DNA of 64,000 bases, from positions 1,054,001 through 1,118,000 of the forward strand of contig CP021229.1 in assembly GCA_003999685.1 (NCBI GenBank). The letters run 5' to 3'. Positions within the stretch are counted from its first letter, which is position 1, and each line of letters opens with the position of its first letter. This DNA is from Taiwanofungus camphoratus (taxonomy: Eukaryota > Basidiomycota > Agaricomycetes > Polyporales > Taiwanofungaceae). The position numbers and the translations under genes are program-made. Positions 23,128 to 35,524 of this stretch are shown one piece after another. The notes under the pieces were generated by a model. That model saw only the letters and a program-made list of their open reading frames with translations, was not told where the DNA came from and did not search any database.

Positions 23128-25798
23128 TCACATTCGCCTGAATGTATTTTTACTACCACTCCTCATGCCTTTCCTCCTTTGAGTTCTACCTTTCCGCTCA
23201 CTTTCACTCAGGACATGCTCCCGCTCCCCACCACCCTTTTCCATGCCCGCACCGAATGTCTCGACTCCTTTCCTCCGAGCAGCACCCTTTGTGTTCTGCT
23301 GCTTAGCGCTGCCCCCACCGATCTCTCCAATCATATCATCGTCATCGTCGGCCAATGAAGACTTCGACTTTGCAGAGGGTGTGTAAGTAAACTCCACAGC
23401 GCCATGGGCTGAATGTCGCAGGGAGTCGCGTGCTGACGCTTTCCCTTTGCCCTTGAATTCTCCCAAGGATGACCGCCGCTGACCAAAAGTCACGTTCTTG
23501 TCTGCAGAATGGGCACTCCTAGAGTCGGATTGCGCACGCAAGGGCACTAACTGTACGTTGGGGTTACGTCTTTGCGGCTGTGGACGTGACTGCGCCCTAT
23601 AGCTGTTGCGGGCAGCCATGCGTGCGCGGATATCATCCTGCCAAAGTTCTGCAACGTTCTCTTGTCAGTAACGCAGTGCGTGAAGTGAAGTGGTTTTGTA
23701 GAAACTCACCGCCAGCCACATCACTATCCTCACTGCCTTCCTCCTCATCGCTGCTTCCTTCGCTATCATTCAATCCATCGGATGATGACTTGTCACTCTC
23801 TTCTTCCTCCTCTTCCACTGCTGTCTTCGTCCGACCACCGCTGATACCTGGCTTGTTTTGTCGCCGTGCAACTGCGGAGGGATTCATCAATGCATACTCC
23901 CTGCTTTCTTCGTCCACCTCGAATTGAGGATTTTCGAACAATTCCTTGAATCGGGGATCACTGAGCAGACTAGGTTTCTCCTTCGGTCCCTTAGTCTCCT
24001 CAACGCCCCCTTCATCAACCGCCATGGCCTCATCCTCGCCCTCGGTCCCCTTGCCTTTCGCCTCCTTCGCTGTTCGACGCTCTTCTCTTCTCCGCGCTCT
24101 CTCCTCTTCTTTTCTGATCTTCTCTGCAAGCGCCTTATTGACCTTCACGTTATTGTCTTTCCGCGCGCGAATACGGCTCTCTGCCATTTTGTCCATCTTT
24201 TCGCGTACCATGCGCTCGCGGTGCTCAGCATAGACATATGGATTAGCAATAACACGCGCCGCATCGTAGAGTTGGAGTGAGAGAAAGTAACCATGCATGT
24301 ACGGTTTGAGCGCCGGTGTACCAACGAGGTGATCCAAGCCCAAGCTGTTCAAAGCGAAGTTCGCTAAGTATCCGGCGACTGATAGTGCAGTGCAGCAAAC
24401 ACACCTTGCAAGCTCGCTGCGCTCCACGAACTTGTAGTCTTGGTAAGCCGTCCTGGTGGTCTGATCTTCCATCTCTTCTGTGAGATTTTCGAGGAAGCTG
24501 CACCAACGTGGTGCAGGCCCAAGCTGCGGGATAAAATAGGTCGTCATCTGGATGCCTTCATTGGCAAGCATCAGCAGACCCGAGTTGGGAACGTGATGGA
24601 CATCATTTATGTCTTGTACCGGTGTTATGGATGCGAAATTCGTTTCCGGCTAGCGTATGACAATAAGCTAGTGTATGGAAGCTTTGGGAAGTGGGACTGA
24701 ACGTACTGAGTTGCGATCCCAAATCTTGATGACCTTCTTATCTGCACTCAGGACCAGCCCGTCACCTGTCATCCGACTGCTACCATCAATCCAGATGACA
24801 TTCTTGACAGGCAATCCATAGCCTTGATCCTTCATTGCCAATGGACGAGCAGAACGAATGTCATAGAGAAGGGTATGTCCCGACGAAGTTCCAATTGCGT
24901 ACGAGAGACCATCCAATCGTGATGAGATAGCCGTTACAGAAAGCGACTGACTCCGAGCACCATCGTCAACGCCTGGCAGTGCAGACGCGACCGTGGAATT
25001 CATAGGCAGTAGTCTGTCCCTGGGTAATCGTAGTGTACCTACTCTCGCACGCGACCGTGGATCCCAGAACTCTACCGTTCCGTTTCCTTCGACGCCAAAG
25101 CTAAACAGTTGATGTGCTGGATTAATATCAATTGTATTTACCCCTGCGATGTCCTCGCCGCCTTCGCCCTGCAGAAATAGCGGACTGAGGAAGCGGCCCT
25201 GGTCGAGATTTAGGCGATAGATTTCTGGCCCGGACGCAGCAAAGAGGGCATCGCATGAGGGAAAGTGATACGCGAGTGCACGGCCGAAGCGGGGAATACG
25301 GGTGCGGTAGTGGAAACCTCCTTGGGTATGAAGCTCGATCGAGCGATCATTTTGCAGATGGATAGACTTGGTCCAGTCATCCGAGAGCATCTATAGAAGA
25401 CGTCATGAGGATAACTCTGCAACGATGTAACACTGCTCTTCAGATATAAGGAAGGACTTACTTACAACAAAATCAACATTTTCTGCGTCTGAGTGCCGCT
25501 CAAACTTGAGAGAGAGCTGGTCAAGGTCCCAAACCTTGATCTGGGGTTTGTATGTGCCAGTCGCAATGGTGTGGTGTCCATCTCGCGTAGTCTTTATCCG
25601 ATTGCTGGCTTCAGGGAACTCAAAGTGTTGTATTAGCTCGATGCTACCCTCGACATGTTCGCGAGCAGCTGCACGCTTTCCCTTGTCCTTAACGGCGCGT
25701 TTGCGCGTAAGCCAGTCTGGTAGCGAGGTCGAGGATCCTGATGCAGCTCCATTGACTGTATAGACTTTGACAGCAGTGGGATCAGGCAAAGCCACCAT
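23128..25798 (-). CDS. ENP2: Ribosome biogenesis protein Enp2 (NOL10)
   Basis: Nucleolar WD-repeat protein needed for early 18S rRNA processing in the small-subunit processome. Exon 1 begins MVALPDPTAVKVYTVNG at 25798 and runs to HSDAENVDFVV. The next exon gives WTKSIHLQNDRSIELHTQGG, the family phrase RIPRFGRALAYHFPSCDALF, and EFWDPRSRARVGTL. After another intron come DINDVHHVPNSGLLMLANEG and the Enp2-specific block YFIPQLGPAPRWCSFLENL with LTEEMED. A Lys/Glu-rich helical part follows, then an acidic serine tract (EEEEEESDKSSSDG) and a basic C-terminal exon ending in KNTFRRM. The frame is open further upstream without an ATG, so 25798 is chosen. The acidic and basic tails fit a nucleolar scaffold. 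Confidence 0.93.
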
Positions 25799-26335
25799 GC
25801 TAGTAGTCACTACTCGAGAAGAGACTGCCAATGAGACCCTGAGGTGTAAGGATAAGATTTGTTAGAACTCCACAAGGAGTCTATGGCAGAAGACGTTATA
25901 TATAATCCTACCAAACTCTAGAGATAGCAGAGAGTTACTTCAAACAGTCGTAGAGGGGCCTCAGGAAAGCAGGAGAACAATAACACAAGTCCCTTGTCCA
26001 TTTTGCTCGAACTGGAATTGCTTCAGTCAAAAATTGCAGATCTGGATCTGAATGCACGTGATTAATATGCACATGGATTACACTTCACAGCCTCACACGA
26101 CCTGCAAAGGCAGCATTCGAACAAGATTTTACCATGTACTCGCATAAATTAATGGTACCCACTGCGCCGATTTCAAAACATGTACGTTATACACGAGTCC
26201 ACTTCGCCAAAATGGTACCCCCACTACAGAGTAGCTCCCACACGCACAAAAGCGAATAACATTGAGCTGCCCTTCTGGAAGTGACATGCGGAGAGTCGCA
26301 TCTCAACACTGCCAACCCTGAAAACTGATGTATGC
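25799..26335. promoter_or_regulatory. Intergenic region upstream of ENP2
   Basis: About 540 bases between the ENP2 start and the SURF4 stop on the same strand. It must hold the ENP2 promoter. No repeat or RNA gene was recognised. Confidence 0.35.
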
Positions 26336-27602
26336 TCAATATGTCTTCTTTTTCTCGTCTACGGATAGGCCGCCTGAAGAAGGACATTAAGTTGTATACG
26401 TACAACTATGGAGAATATAACGTACCAGGACCCATATTGACTAGAAGAATGAGACCTCCAACGATTGCTACAAAGGATCCGAATCAGTAGTCACCCAGGG
26501 CACATAATCAAGGATGGTACGTACAAAGTGTCTGGAAGAAGTCGTATCTGAAAGCAATTCAATTATGTGAATAGAAAATTCATGTGAACAGACACATACT
26601 TCAGGAAGTCCCTCTGAGGGTGCGCTGAGTGTACGCTCCACCAGTTGTTGATGAAGACATTGAAGACACTGAGCACGACAACAAGGAAAGCAGCGGACCA
26701 CTTTGCCTTGAAGCCAACAACGACCATGACGCATGCGACCAAGCCAATAAGAGACACAAATGCGCGAGCAATGCTCCACTGTCCCCGAATCATGAACCCG
26801 AGAAACAGGAAGATGAGTAGAATTCGACCGGCAAGTAAGAAACTGTAAAGAGTACTCGTTTCGCGATCCTCGCAGACGACAGTACGCACCACTTACTATT
26901 TCTTGCGGTCATTCTCGCTCAGAGATGGCAAGCCAGCAAAGATCTTCTTTCGAGTATACATCGAGTCGCTGAAGACCATGAGAAGGCCGCCAATGACGCT
27001 GAGATTACGTAGGAAGAAGTTGAGGTCGAAAATGAGACCATAACCGAATGCTTGCATGATGACCACGCCAAGGAGACCACCAACAGCAAATTCAGAATAT
27101 TTCTTTAGAATTACGGCACTTGACCCGGCAAGCATGGTCTATCAATTTACGAGTCTGTTTGCGACGCGCCGAGGGGAGACATGATGACCACTCACAACGA
27201 CATTGATCATAAGGAAAAGGTGTGAAAGGCCCCAATAGAAATGCCGATGTCTAGACGAGCACAGCTAACATTCAACGAACACGGAAACGGTGACGCGAAC
27301 TCTAACACGCACCTCTGCAAGTACCAAAGCTGGTCACTCCATTGCGTGATAATTCTCAGCGAGTCCTCCAAAAATGTCACAACAATCAGGAACCTGCCAA
27401 TCGCAGGCAAGTGCGGTTTCAATGGTTGCGAGTAAATCTCGACATTATCCTCGACTGTTTTGGAGAAGGCACGGAGCTTCTCGAGTGGGTCGTCGGGATT
27501 GGCGGCTCGGTAGCCAGACGATGGTCGTGAATTGGCAAAGCCGTGGGGGTCAGGGCTGTAGCCTCCAGAGGCTGGGCGGGCAATGCTAATGCGAGCAGAC
27601 AT
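26336..27602 (-). CDS. ERV29: Surf4/Erv29 family cargo receptor
   Basis: Multi-pass membrane protein of COPII vesicles that sorts soluble secretory cargo out of the endoplasmic reticulum. Exons read MSARISIARPASGGYSPD, then DPLEKLRAFSKTVEDNVEIY, the family signature GRFLIVVTFLEDSLRIITQW, GLLGVVIMQAFGYGLIFDL, LNFFLRNLSVIGGLLMVFSD and FLLAGRILLIFLFLGFMIRG, then several more hydrophobic segments. The last exon ends SVDEKKKTY with TGA at 26336-26338. The KKTY tail is a dilysine retrieval signal for return from the Golgi. The start at 27602 is followed by a Ser/Pro-rich cytosolic leader; an in-frame ATG at 27677 would add 25 residues and cannot be ruled out. Five or six short introns are present. 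Identity is secure from the signature and tail. Confidence 0.93.
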
Positions 27603-28039
27603 GGCGAAAGGTTGGAAAGTTTGAAATGGAGAGAACAACTCGAAGGCGACGTGGCGTAACTCAGGCGTGGGAACCATTTAGGTTTCTTGCCATTTCGGGC
27701 GCACCGCCTTGCCTGTCGATCATCACGTTTGACCTTGCCATGGCGGTATCTGTCGCAGCCTGGCGGTCGAGTTTTGATGTTGGTTGAGAAATATAAGACT
27801 CATCGTCGCGACAAGTTCGACGTTCATGGCAATCAAATAAAACGCAGAGTCATCTCAGGGTGTGGTTGACGGTTTGCTGGCAACACGATCAACCACCGGT
27901 CACGCGGCGTGACTCACGTGTCGACGCGTCAAAGACGCGTCTCGTTGAACCACTTTGTTTCAATCAACCGTCACGTTCCCGTCGAAGGAGAGATCGTCGA
28001 GCTGTTCTTTATTTCCTTCTTCCTCAAGATATCACGAAT
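27603..28039. promoter_or_regulatory. Divergent promoter region, SURF4 and MutY genes
   Basis: About 440 bases between two genes that start away from each other. AAATATAAGACTC near 27789 is TATA-like for the MutY side. The repeated GACGCGTC-type motifs at 27925-27945 (GTCGACGCGTC, AAAGACGCGTC) contain the core of MluI cell-cycle boxes (ACGCGT), which would fit a replication-linked repair gene. That reading is inference from motif form only. Confidence 0.4.
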
Positions 28040-30240
28040 ATGGTCAAAAAACGCTCCATAGACTCGGATGACGATTACCGCAATGATAGCGACGAGTCGT
28101 ACAGAGCCGAACAGGTGAAAACATACGCAAAAAAGACGAACACAAGACGCGGCGCTATTAAGAAACGTAAACGTGTGGATTCCGACTCCGTAGAAGCTCC
28201 AGACTCAAGTCAAATAAAGCTACATCCGGTTTCGTGGCATACCATCAGAAATCCCGAGCCTCTGCGGATAGCTTTACTTGAGTGGTATGCGGACGTTCAC
28301 ACATCTCGTGGCATGCCATGGCGGAAGCCGTACGATCCTAAATTTAATGCTGAAGAGCGTGCTCAGAGAGCGTATGAGGTCTCATATACAAGTCATTGTC
28401 TCTTGCCTATTCATGTTGATCCGAGACAGTTTCTTGCTTACCTCTGTTAGGTATGGATATCGGAAATCATGTTGCAGCAAACGCAAGTTGCAACTGTCAT
28501 ACCATACTACAACAAATGGATGGCGAAGTGAGGGTTCAGTCTGCCATTTTGCACCATTATGCTCAAAACATCTTCCTTCACGCAGATATCCAACGATCAG
28601 AGATCTTGTGCGGACTTCTTTTGACTAAACTCTGCTGATGCTGACCCTGATTTCTTCCGGCATAATCGCAGGCTGCGTCCGACATAGAGACCGTGAACAG
28701 TCTATGGAAAGGCCTCGGATATTACTCACGCGCAGCTCGCCTACTCAGCGGTGCCAAAAAGGCCATCGAGCAATTTGGGGGACGTCTCCCGGATAACGCG
28801 AAAGACATGGAGTCCAAAATCCCGGGAATTGGACGATACAGCGCAGGAGCTATCTGCTCAATCGCTTACAATCAGTGTGTGCCCGTCGTGAGTGTCCGCC
28901 CAGCCCTTGCGTCATTGGTATGATCCGCGCCTCTGATTGCGCATTCCATTGGCTTCCCTGCGGTTGACCCCTGTGCTTCTAGTTGGACGGGAACGTACAT
29001 CGACTGCTTAGTCGGGTACTTGCACTCCACGCCCCGCCAAAGGGCAAGCGGACACTAGATATTCTATGGCAAGGCGCAGTCGCGATGGTGGAGGGCTCGA
29101 CGTGCCCAGGTGATTTGAATCAAGCGCTTATTGAGCTCGGCGCGACTGTCTGCAAGGTACGCGATCCGACCTGTGGCTCGTGTCCTCTGCGGACGTGGTG
29201 CCGAGCGTATCAACACCAAACATGCCATAGCAAGGTCAGTTATGCGGCGCATAGAAGCAGATGAATGCGATTCACTTCTAGAGATGCTTTTACAGCATAC
29301 CGATCTAGAAGGCTCGTCATCGAAAGATGTCGGAGGGGTGCCGGACGTCGAGGAACTCTGCACGCTCTGCGAACCTCTACCCACCCCTGGTCGGGTGACC
29401 ATGTTTCCGATGAAAGTGGAAAAGAAAAAAGCCAGAGAAGAACTCGATATTGTGAATGTTATCGAGTGGCGCAGTCAACGTGACAACGAACGTTGGTTCT
29501 TATTGGTTCGAAGACCAGAAGGGGGTAAGTTATCGCGCCTGCTTTCCATCCCTAAATCTCGACACGACTATCTCTGCTCGTGCTGATTGAAAGCATCGTG
29601 ATCAGGTCTGCTGGCTGGTCTGCATGAATTCCCGACCTCGCCCAACGTTCCCGTGACCAGTTCTGCGACAGCTCTGATCGAGATTCCTCACACCCTCTTG
29701 TCTGATCTGCTCGCGTCCCCTCCCGAGCCTTACTTGAGCAGCGCAAAAACATCGGAAGATCAGACGGACGGGAAGTCTTCTGGCTCAGATTCGCCGTCTG
29801 CGCTGCGGATCGAGAAAATCAAGCCCGCTGGCGATGTCATTCACGTCTTCTCCCACATCAAGAAGACATATCGGGTACAATGGGTTGTGCTGGAAGGTGG
29901 CGGCGACGAGCCTCCGCCACTGGCCCCTCTAGACTCCTCGCAGTCAGTCAGCAGCCCGACACCGAAACGTAAAGCCAAGGGAGGCAGTAAGAAGGGCTCA
30001 AATCAGACGAGTAAGGTTACGGCAGGGGGCGAAGATGCACGTGGAGCTGGAGCTGACGCGCAATCGCATGCTGCATGGACGCCGATAGACGAGGTTGCGA
30101 ATGCCAAGTTGGTCTTTTGTTTTCTGTTTTTTTTTCTGGGGGCTTTCGCTTACAGAGGGGTGACTACCTGCAACACTGACAGCATCGGCACCGGCGTGCT
30201 CAAGGTTTGGAAGCAGGCGAGGGCACTATGGGGCCAGTGA
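28040..30240 (+). CDS. Adenine DNA glycosylase MutY/MUTYH
   Basis: Base-excision repair enzyme that removes adenine mispaired with 8-oxoguanine. A basic, nuclear-type N-terminus (KKRSIDSDDDYRN) precedes the glycosylase fold. The catalytic Glu is in SEIMLQQTQV near 28460, and the substrate part is SLWKGLGYYSRAARLL. The helix-hairpin-helix is SKIPGIGRYSAGAICSIAY, and the catalytic Asp is in LDGNVHRLLSRV. The iron-sulfur cluster ligands are spaced C-x6-C-x2-C-x5-C in CKVRDPTCGSCPLRTWC. The C-terminal Nudix-like domain that reads 8-oxoG has WFLLVRRPEGG and LLAGLHEFPTSP. The last exon after about 30183 gives IGTGVLKVWKQARALWGQ. That last intron keeps the frame open, so reading through it is possible. 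All key residues are present. Confidence 0.95.
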
Positions 30241-31170
30241 CGCTGGCGTCTTTCACAGGGCATCGCGAGGACACGCGCACTTCTTGTTTTCTTTCTGCTG
30301 TAACCACTGCTACATATTGTATAGCGGGGGAGCGGGGAAGCCAGGGAGCACCTTTAATGTATCTATTTCAGGCATCTTGAACACACGATGTCCGCCGGTA
30401 CAGGCCATCGGGATTCGGTAGGCGGTGATGAGCCGGCAGTTACGTTCTGCCATGCTTCCGCATCTGTGCCTGCCCCGGAGAGTTCGCACTGTGGAAACGG
30501 CAGCGTGATCGCAAACTTATCGGTGGATGTGGCTCTGTCCGTTCATCCATATCGACCCACTTCATCTCAATTGTACTTACGGGGGGTCAGGCTGAAAATA
30601 ATAGCGTCCAGGCGATCGTAGCTCGCATCCCGGGTCTGAGCTTCGCGGGTAAGGTCGGCCCGAGCGGCGAGGAGAAGAGGTACAGAAACTCGTCCATGCT
30701 GCGAAATGATTAGCCAGAGTATCGTACGGTTAAGAATACAAGGGCGGCATAAACGGAGCACATGCGAGACGACCGCGGGAAAGAGGTGCCTGGGAACGAA
30801 TCCGAGTCCGTCGAACGACGTCGGCGAGTGAGCAGTGTTGTGTACAGAGGTATCCAAATCTAGTGTACAATGTCCAAAAGTACAGGTCCGACTTAAGAGG
30901 CATAAGGTTATGAATGAACCCAGGGTCCTATAGGAATGGGGAACGGCGAGCTCTACTGTGGCTATACGGGGCATGGGCAGCTGAAGCAAGCACCATCCTG
31001 CATATGCAGGAGGAGCGTGAGCAAAGCCGTTTTGATGGGATGTCGTAATCCACATCAGCGGACGTCGATTGCAGCGCGGGTCCAAGAGATGCCGAAGAAA
31101 GCGATGGGAAGCCTCTCCGTGCTTGTCGGCTCGTTTTCAGCAGGGGAGACGGCGGCTAGCCGACGGTCGA
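30241..31170. other. Intergenic region downstream of MutY and the WOPR gene
   Basis: About 930 bases between two convergent stops. Short open frames here show no domain features. Part is probably the 3' untranslated region of the WOPR gene. Nothing else was recognised. Confidence 0.4.
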
Positions 31171-32760
31171 TCACCATGCGCGCAGGGGCAGACTCGGCTT
31201 CGTATCATCGCTCTCGAAGGCCCCGCGGCCCGCCATGTCTGGCCGCGTGCCCACCCACGCAGGGGGGACCGTCGGGCTCGCGATCCCGGACGTCGAGAAC
31301 CGGCGCAGGAACAGCTCGTCGACAGGGTCCCTGACTGGGCCGGAGATGCCCTGCAGATACGAGAGCGGGACGAGGTCGCGCGAGCCGAGCGCGGCCTGGC
31401 TCGGGATGCTGCTGACGGGGCTCGGGATGGCGGGGAGGACGACGCTCGCGGGTGGCGTCAGGGGGGACGAGAACGGGCGCGGGGACGGGCCGGGGTCCGA
31501 CGACGAGGACGAGGACGAGAGGTTGAAGGGGGACGGGTCGCGGTATGTGTGCAGCCCAGAGTCGTACAGTGTGGGCAGCCGCGGCGGAAATGGGGCCGCA
31601 CCCGCGCCCTCGTGGGGCGCGCGCATCGCCATGGTCGGATCGGCCGCCACTGGACGAACGGGGGAGGCGAGGTGGTGCGCAGGGTGGGGCGAATACGAGT
31701 ACGAGCTCGGGCCTGCGTGAGACGGGTGCGATATGTATGAGGAGGATGCGAGCAGCTGGATGTCCTGCGCGCTTTCTGGATCGACGGGGAAATGGGACAA
31801 GCCCTGGCTAGAGGAGTTCTGGAGGCCGAGGCCCCAGGGGTCTTGGGACGCTGGGAGCTCGTCTCCTGAGTCTGTCCGCTTCGCCTTGCTCGCGCGGGCG
31901 CTTTTGAACCAGCCGTCTGGTACACGGACGTCGCCCACTCCCGGGATATCGTCGATGGTCCCTAGGCTGTCTAGCGTCGTCTGGCTGAAATACGCAGCTA
32001 AATACCGATAGTATGTCTTAGCACCCTCAATTCACATTTCAGAGAGAGGGAAAGAACATACTCAAATGCCATTTGCGTGTCACGTTGCGTGGGCGGTCTT
32101 CTGGCAGCGAGACGTGCACGCTGTACGTCTGCTTGATGAGACGCTCCGAGTCTGAGCGTGAAAATGGCAAGCTCCCTGGGCGGGGCTCACGGCGCCTAGA
32201 AATGGTGAGAAAAAAAAACAGCAAGTGGATCAGTAAAATAAAATCGATGAATAGAATCGATGAAAGACAAGGGGAACCTACCTCATCATGTTGGCCCATC
32301 GAGCGGACGGGTGGCTTGGGTCGTCGTTAACCTCGCTTTCGCGTTGGTGATAGAAGAGGAATTCCTGAGAGAGGGATGAGTGGCGTCATCTTGGAAGCAT
32401 AGAACGAGCTTACATCCCGGACTCTGCTGGGACCCCAACCCATCCCATCAGTCCTGGTGGGTGGTGAGTGAGGGGTGTTGAGAGTAGGTAGATAATACCG
32501 ACCATCTCTCCATGCCCATACCGGTGGCTTCCGAATTTGCACAGCGCTCTTCCCAGATATAAACGTTGCCGGACGTTATTCTGTTCACGAGTGCGATGAG
32601 GTACGATCGTCAGGACATGCTGTGTTGCTTACGCTCTGCGCTCCTCCGCATCGAGACGGCGCGTTGTCATGGGCAGGACATTGCGAGTGACAGCATAGAA
32701 TATCTGGCAGGCGTCACGAGTGGAACGAATGCGGATATTCTGCAAGGTGGGCTGCTGCAT
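31171..32760 (-). CDS. Gti1/Pac2 (WOPR) family transcription regulator
   Basis: Fungal master-regulator family (Wor1, Ryp1, Gti1, Pac2) that binds DNA through a bipartite WOPR domain. The start at 32760 gives MQQPTLQNIRIRSTRDACQI, then NVLPMTTRRLDAEERRAI. Three short introns later come SGNVYIWEERC, MERWTDGMGWGPSRVRD and EFLFYHQRE, which form WOPRa. WOPRb follows: SERLIKQTYSVHVSLPEDRP, then KWHLTAYFSQTTLDSLGTI. After the domain, IDDIPGVGDVRVPDGWFK leads into a long Ser/Pro-rich, low-complexity region (31171-31930), the usual activation-type tail. The final stop at 31171 is taken from the long open frame; further splicing is possible. The upstream gap is long (about 2.7 kb), as expected of a heavily controlled regulator. 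Targets are unknown. Confidence 0.88.
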
Positions 32761-34112
32761 GGCTTGACCTGCGGGTGGTGGGTGTGGAGGAGAGGAAGAG
32801 GGGTAACACCAGGGTCCTTATGTATGTATATATATATATACGATGCTAGGGCGCTGATATGGCGCAGGAGTGGCCAAACTACTTAGGGTCCCAGGGACAA
32901 ATAGAGAAGGGGATCCCCGAATCTAAAGAAGCTACGATTGAGTTTGCATTGAGTTAGCCGCATGGGCCAAATTACATGGGCCGCTCCGGAAGATCGGGGA
33001 ACGAAATCGCGCCAACGTACATAATCTGTAAGTAAGTTTGTATTCAGAAATATCGAAAGGGGCATGTGCCACGGCTACTCACCAGGCTCTTTGATATCCA
33101 CAGTCGGTCCAGGCCTACTGTGCACTCTCTCAAAGAACACTTCCATGCCATACCTAGTGAGGGACATCACGGCCGACTCTGCCGTCCAACGCTAGCCACG
33201 AATGTCCAAACCGCACCGTCCGCTGTATGTATGTAGTATATACCCAGATGTGCACCTCCCATGTTCCAGGCAACAAAGTTTATTTGACAAGGTACGACTA
33301 TCAGCGTAGAAACCGACCAATGCGTGGGCATGATTGCCGCCCAGCCTGTCTCCCCACACAGCCCGCTCTACCCCCTTCCTCACGGCTTTTGCCACCAGCT
33401 CGTGGCCTGGGCTCAGTGGGCAGCCAGCCCCTCCTTCGCTGTGGGCGCGAGTCGAAAGGGTCAACTCGTATTGGATCACGCTACCCCCAATTCATTATTC
33501 CCCCCTGCACACGATGCTTGCCTGATAGCCGCTGCTCTCTGTAATCTATGAGCCCAGGCTCGGACTATATAAAGAAGGGCGAGCTGACTAACTAATCTAG
33601 TCTCAGATAGACTAATTGATAATTTATGATATGTGCCGGAATAGATCTCGTGTTATTCCCTCGTCCGCCGAAAAGATCTTTCGCCGCAATGCTCCCGCGA
33701 ATGTCAGCCCAATCAGGCTCGCGCGCACACGCTACCCCACTCAATCTAATCGAACCACCAGACTTTTGATTAGATTGACCGTGCGAACGCCCATCCCCGT
33801 TCTGCGGACGCCAGTCGGAGGGTCCCCATTTCCAAGCGCCAGTCTCCTGCACCCCCCCTCTGGACCCCTCGACGCCACAAGCGCCGTCGTGCGCACCGAC
33901 TTGTCACTGACGCTCCCGCAGATCCCTCTCACCTGTCAAAGGTGCGGATATGGGTCGGAAAAATGCGTTCGCGCTGGAAAATCAGAAACCGGCGCCACCA
34001 TTCGCATCCGGAGCTTCTCCGGCTCGATATACGCTCTTTGGAAGGCGTGAGAGTGCGATAAACGCACCTACGCGTTATGGAAGTCGATGCACCAGCTCTA
34101 TCGCCACGTTGG
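32761..34112. promoter_or_regulatory. Long upstream region of the WOPR regulator
   Basis: About 1.35 kb without a supported gene. A TA run lies at 32824-32840. A good TATA box (TATATAAAG) lies on the plus strand at 33566-33574, but no convincing gene follows it. A perfect 11-base inverted repeat lies at 33741-33751 and 33768-33778 (TCAATCTAATC with a 16-base loop). These could belong to the WOPR 5' leader, a non-coding RNA or an unrecognised gene. Confidence 0.4.
33741..33778. repeat. Perfect 11-base inverted repeat
   Basis: TCAATCTAATC at 33741-33751 is repeated as its exact reverse complement at 33768-33778, separated by 16 bases. It could be a hairpin or a dimeric protein-binding site. 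It lies about 1 kb upstream of the WOPR start. Confidence 0.6.
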
Positions 34113-35211
34113 TCACGTATGACAGATCACGTAGGTAACACAACCCTGCACACGCTTAATCCACGTTCGCCACCAAGCGATTGGCCACCTCGTCAGGATT
34201 GTCTTCCGACGTGACAGAAAGTATCGCGGGAGAAGACAAGCGACACTTTCCAACCCCCTCACTAGTGTTCGATAAGGATGACGATGCGGCGTACGTCGCG
34301 AACGGAGCTCCTGCGCATAGCGTGTCCTAGCAATGAGAGCCCAGGCCTCGAAGAAGGAACGCCTCAGAAGGCATCGCAGCATGATCGCGAAGACCCGGAG
34401 CCTGGCATGACTCTGAGTACAACGTGACATCTGACTGGGGAAAGCATAGAACATTCAAGGAACAGCACGTACAGAACCGATTATTTTGAAAAAGGAAACG
34501 TCTGTGAGCGCGTGGGTGCAGTTCGTCATGCCCGGGCTTCGTGCATCATGAGTAATGGCAAGAAGACCGGAGGATGTGGTCTGACCTCGCTTGTGACCAG
34601 AGAACAATGAAACAAATGTGTACCATACTGCTACCACCAGCAGACAATCCGATCGCAGAGGTAGTATTTGAAGCATCGAAGACGTACATGTGTAAAATAG
34701 GTTCTCCCAGATAATCGCAGACTCGATGAGGTCATGTTGGGCCTTTGCTCCCCGTTCGAGCAAAGCAAACTGTCGACGGAGTTCTCAGGGTACGGGCTTT
34801 TGACTGGCTACATACCAGATTAGTAGCCGCGCGGGAACTGCGCATGCAGGGAAGACAACTGGAGGAAAAGGGAAGATCAACTACGCTGTTTGACACGGAA
34901 TGATCTTCACTTGGGGTCAGTCAGACTTATGGACTGATCTCCGTGCTGGGCGCCTGTGAGAAGGAGTCAACAAGGAAATCCCGTCGGACTGCCCAGAGTT
35001 GACAGCTATCCGGTAGAAGTAGGTCTGACGCCGGGGGACCCCACTTTTTTGCGATGGTGTCCTCCAGTATTATGAGGTGAACAGGCCTGGACAATCCGAG
35101 TTCAGACTGGACATGCGCCTTGGCAAGAAGAACGCGGGTAGCCAAGTCCGCAATGTAGAGTTTCTCAGCGTTCAGGAAGCTCAGAGGTGCTGCAATGTGC
35201 GGCGCTTTCAT
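34113..35211 (-). CDS. Possible multi-exon gene, unrecognised
   Basis: Several minus-strand stretches look coding by composition but join into no known family. One from an ATG at 35211 reads MKAPHIAAPLSFLNAEKLYI and continues for about 90 residues. A hydrophobic stretch near 34650 reads CLLVVAVWYTFVSLFSGH. A polar stretch near 34200 reads SEDNPDEVANRLVANVD before a stop. Together they might be a small membrane protein with short introns, but splice joints were not resolved and the region could be non-coding. No function is proposed. Confidence 0.25.
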
Positions 35212-35524
35212 CCGAGTCGGAGCGCGGGACGTTCTCTGGCGTGAAAGGACTGAACATTCGTTATCTCTGACCTTGGTTCACTGCCCTTGGGACAGAACCG
35301 GACGAGAAGGCGGAAAAAATCAATAATGTGAGAAGTATGAGATTAGTAAGTTATTTCGCAGTAGCGACATCTTTATCAGTCTTCTGAGCGGTGATTATAT
35401 TATACTTAGCCCGACGAAGTGTCGGGATGTCTGAGTTGAAATGCTAGCCGAACCACCGAGTGACAACTGGGGTGCACGATAATGAGATCAAGATAGATGC
35501 AGGGGGGCGTCTTGTGCAATCTGC

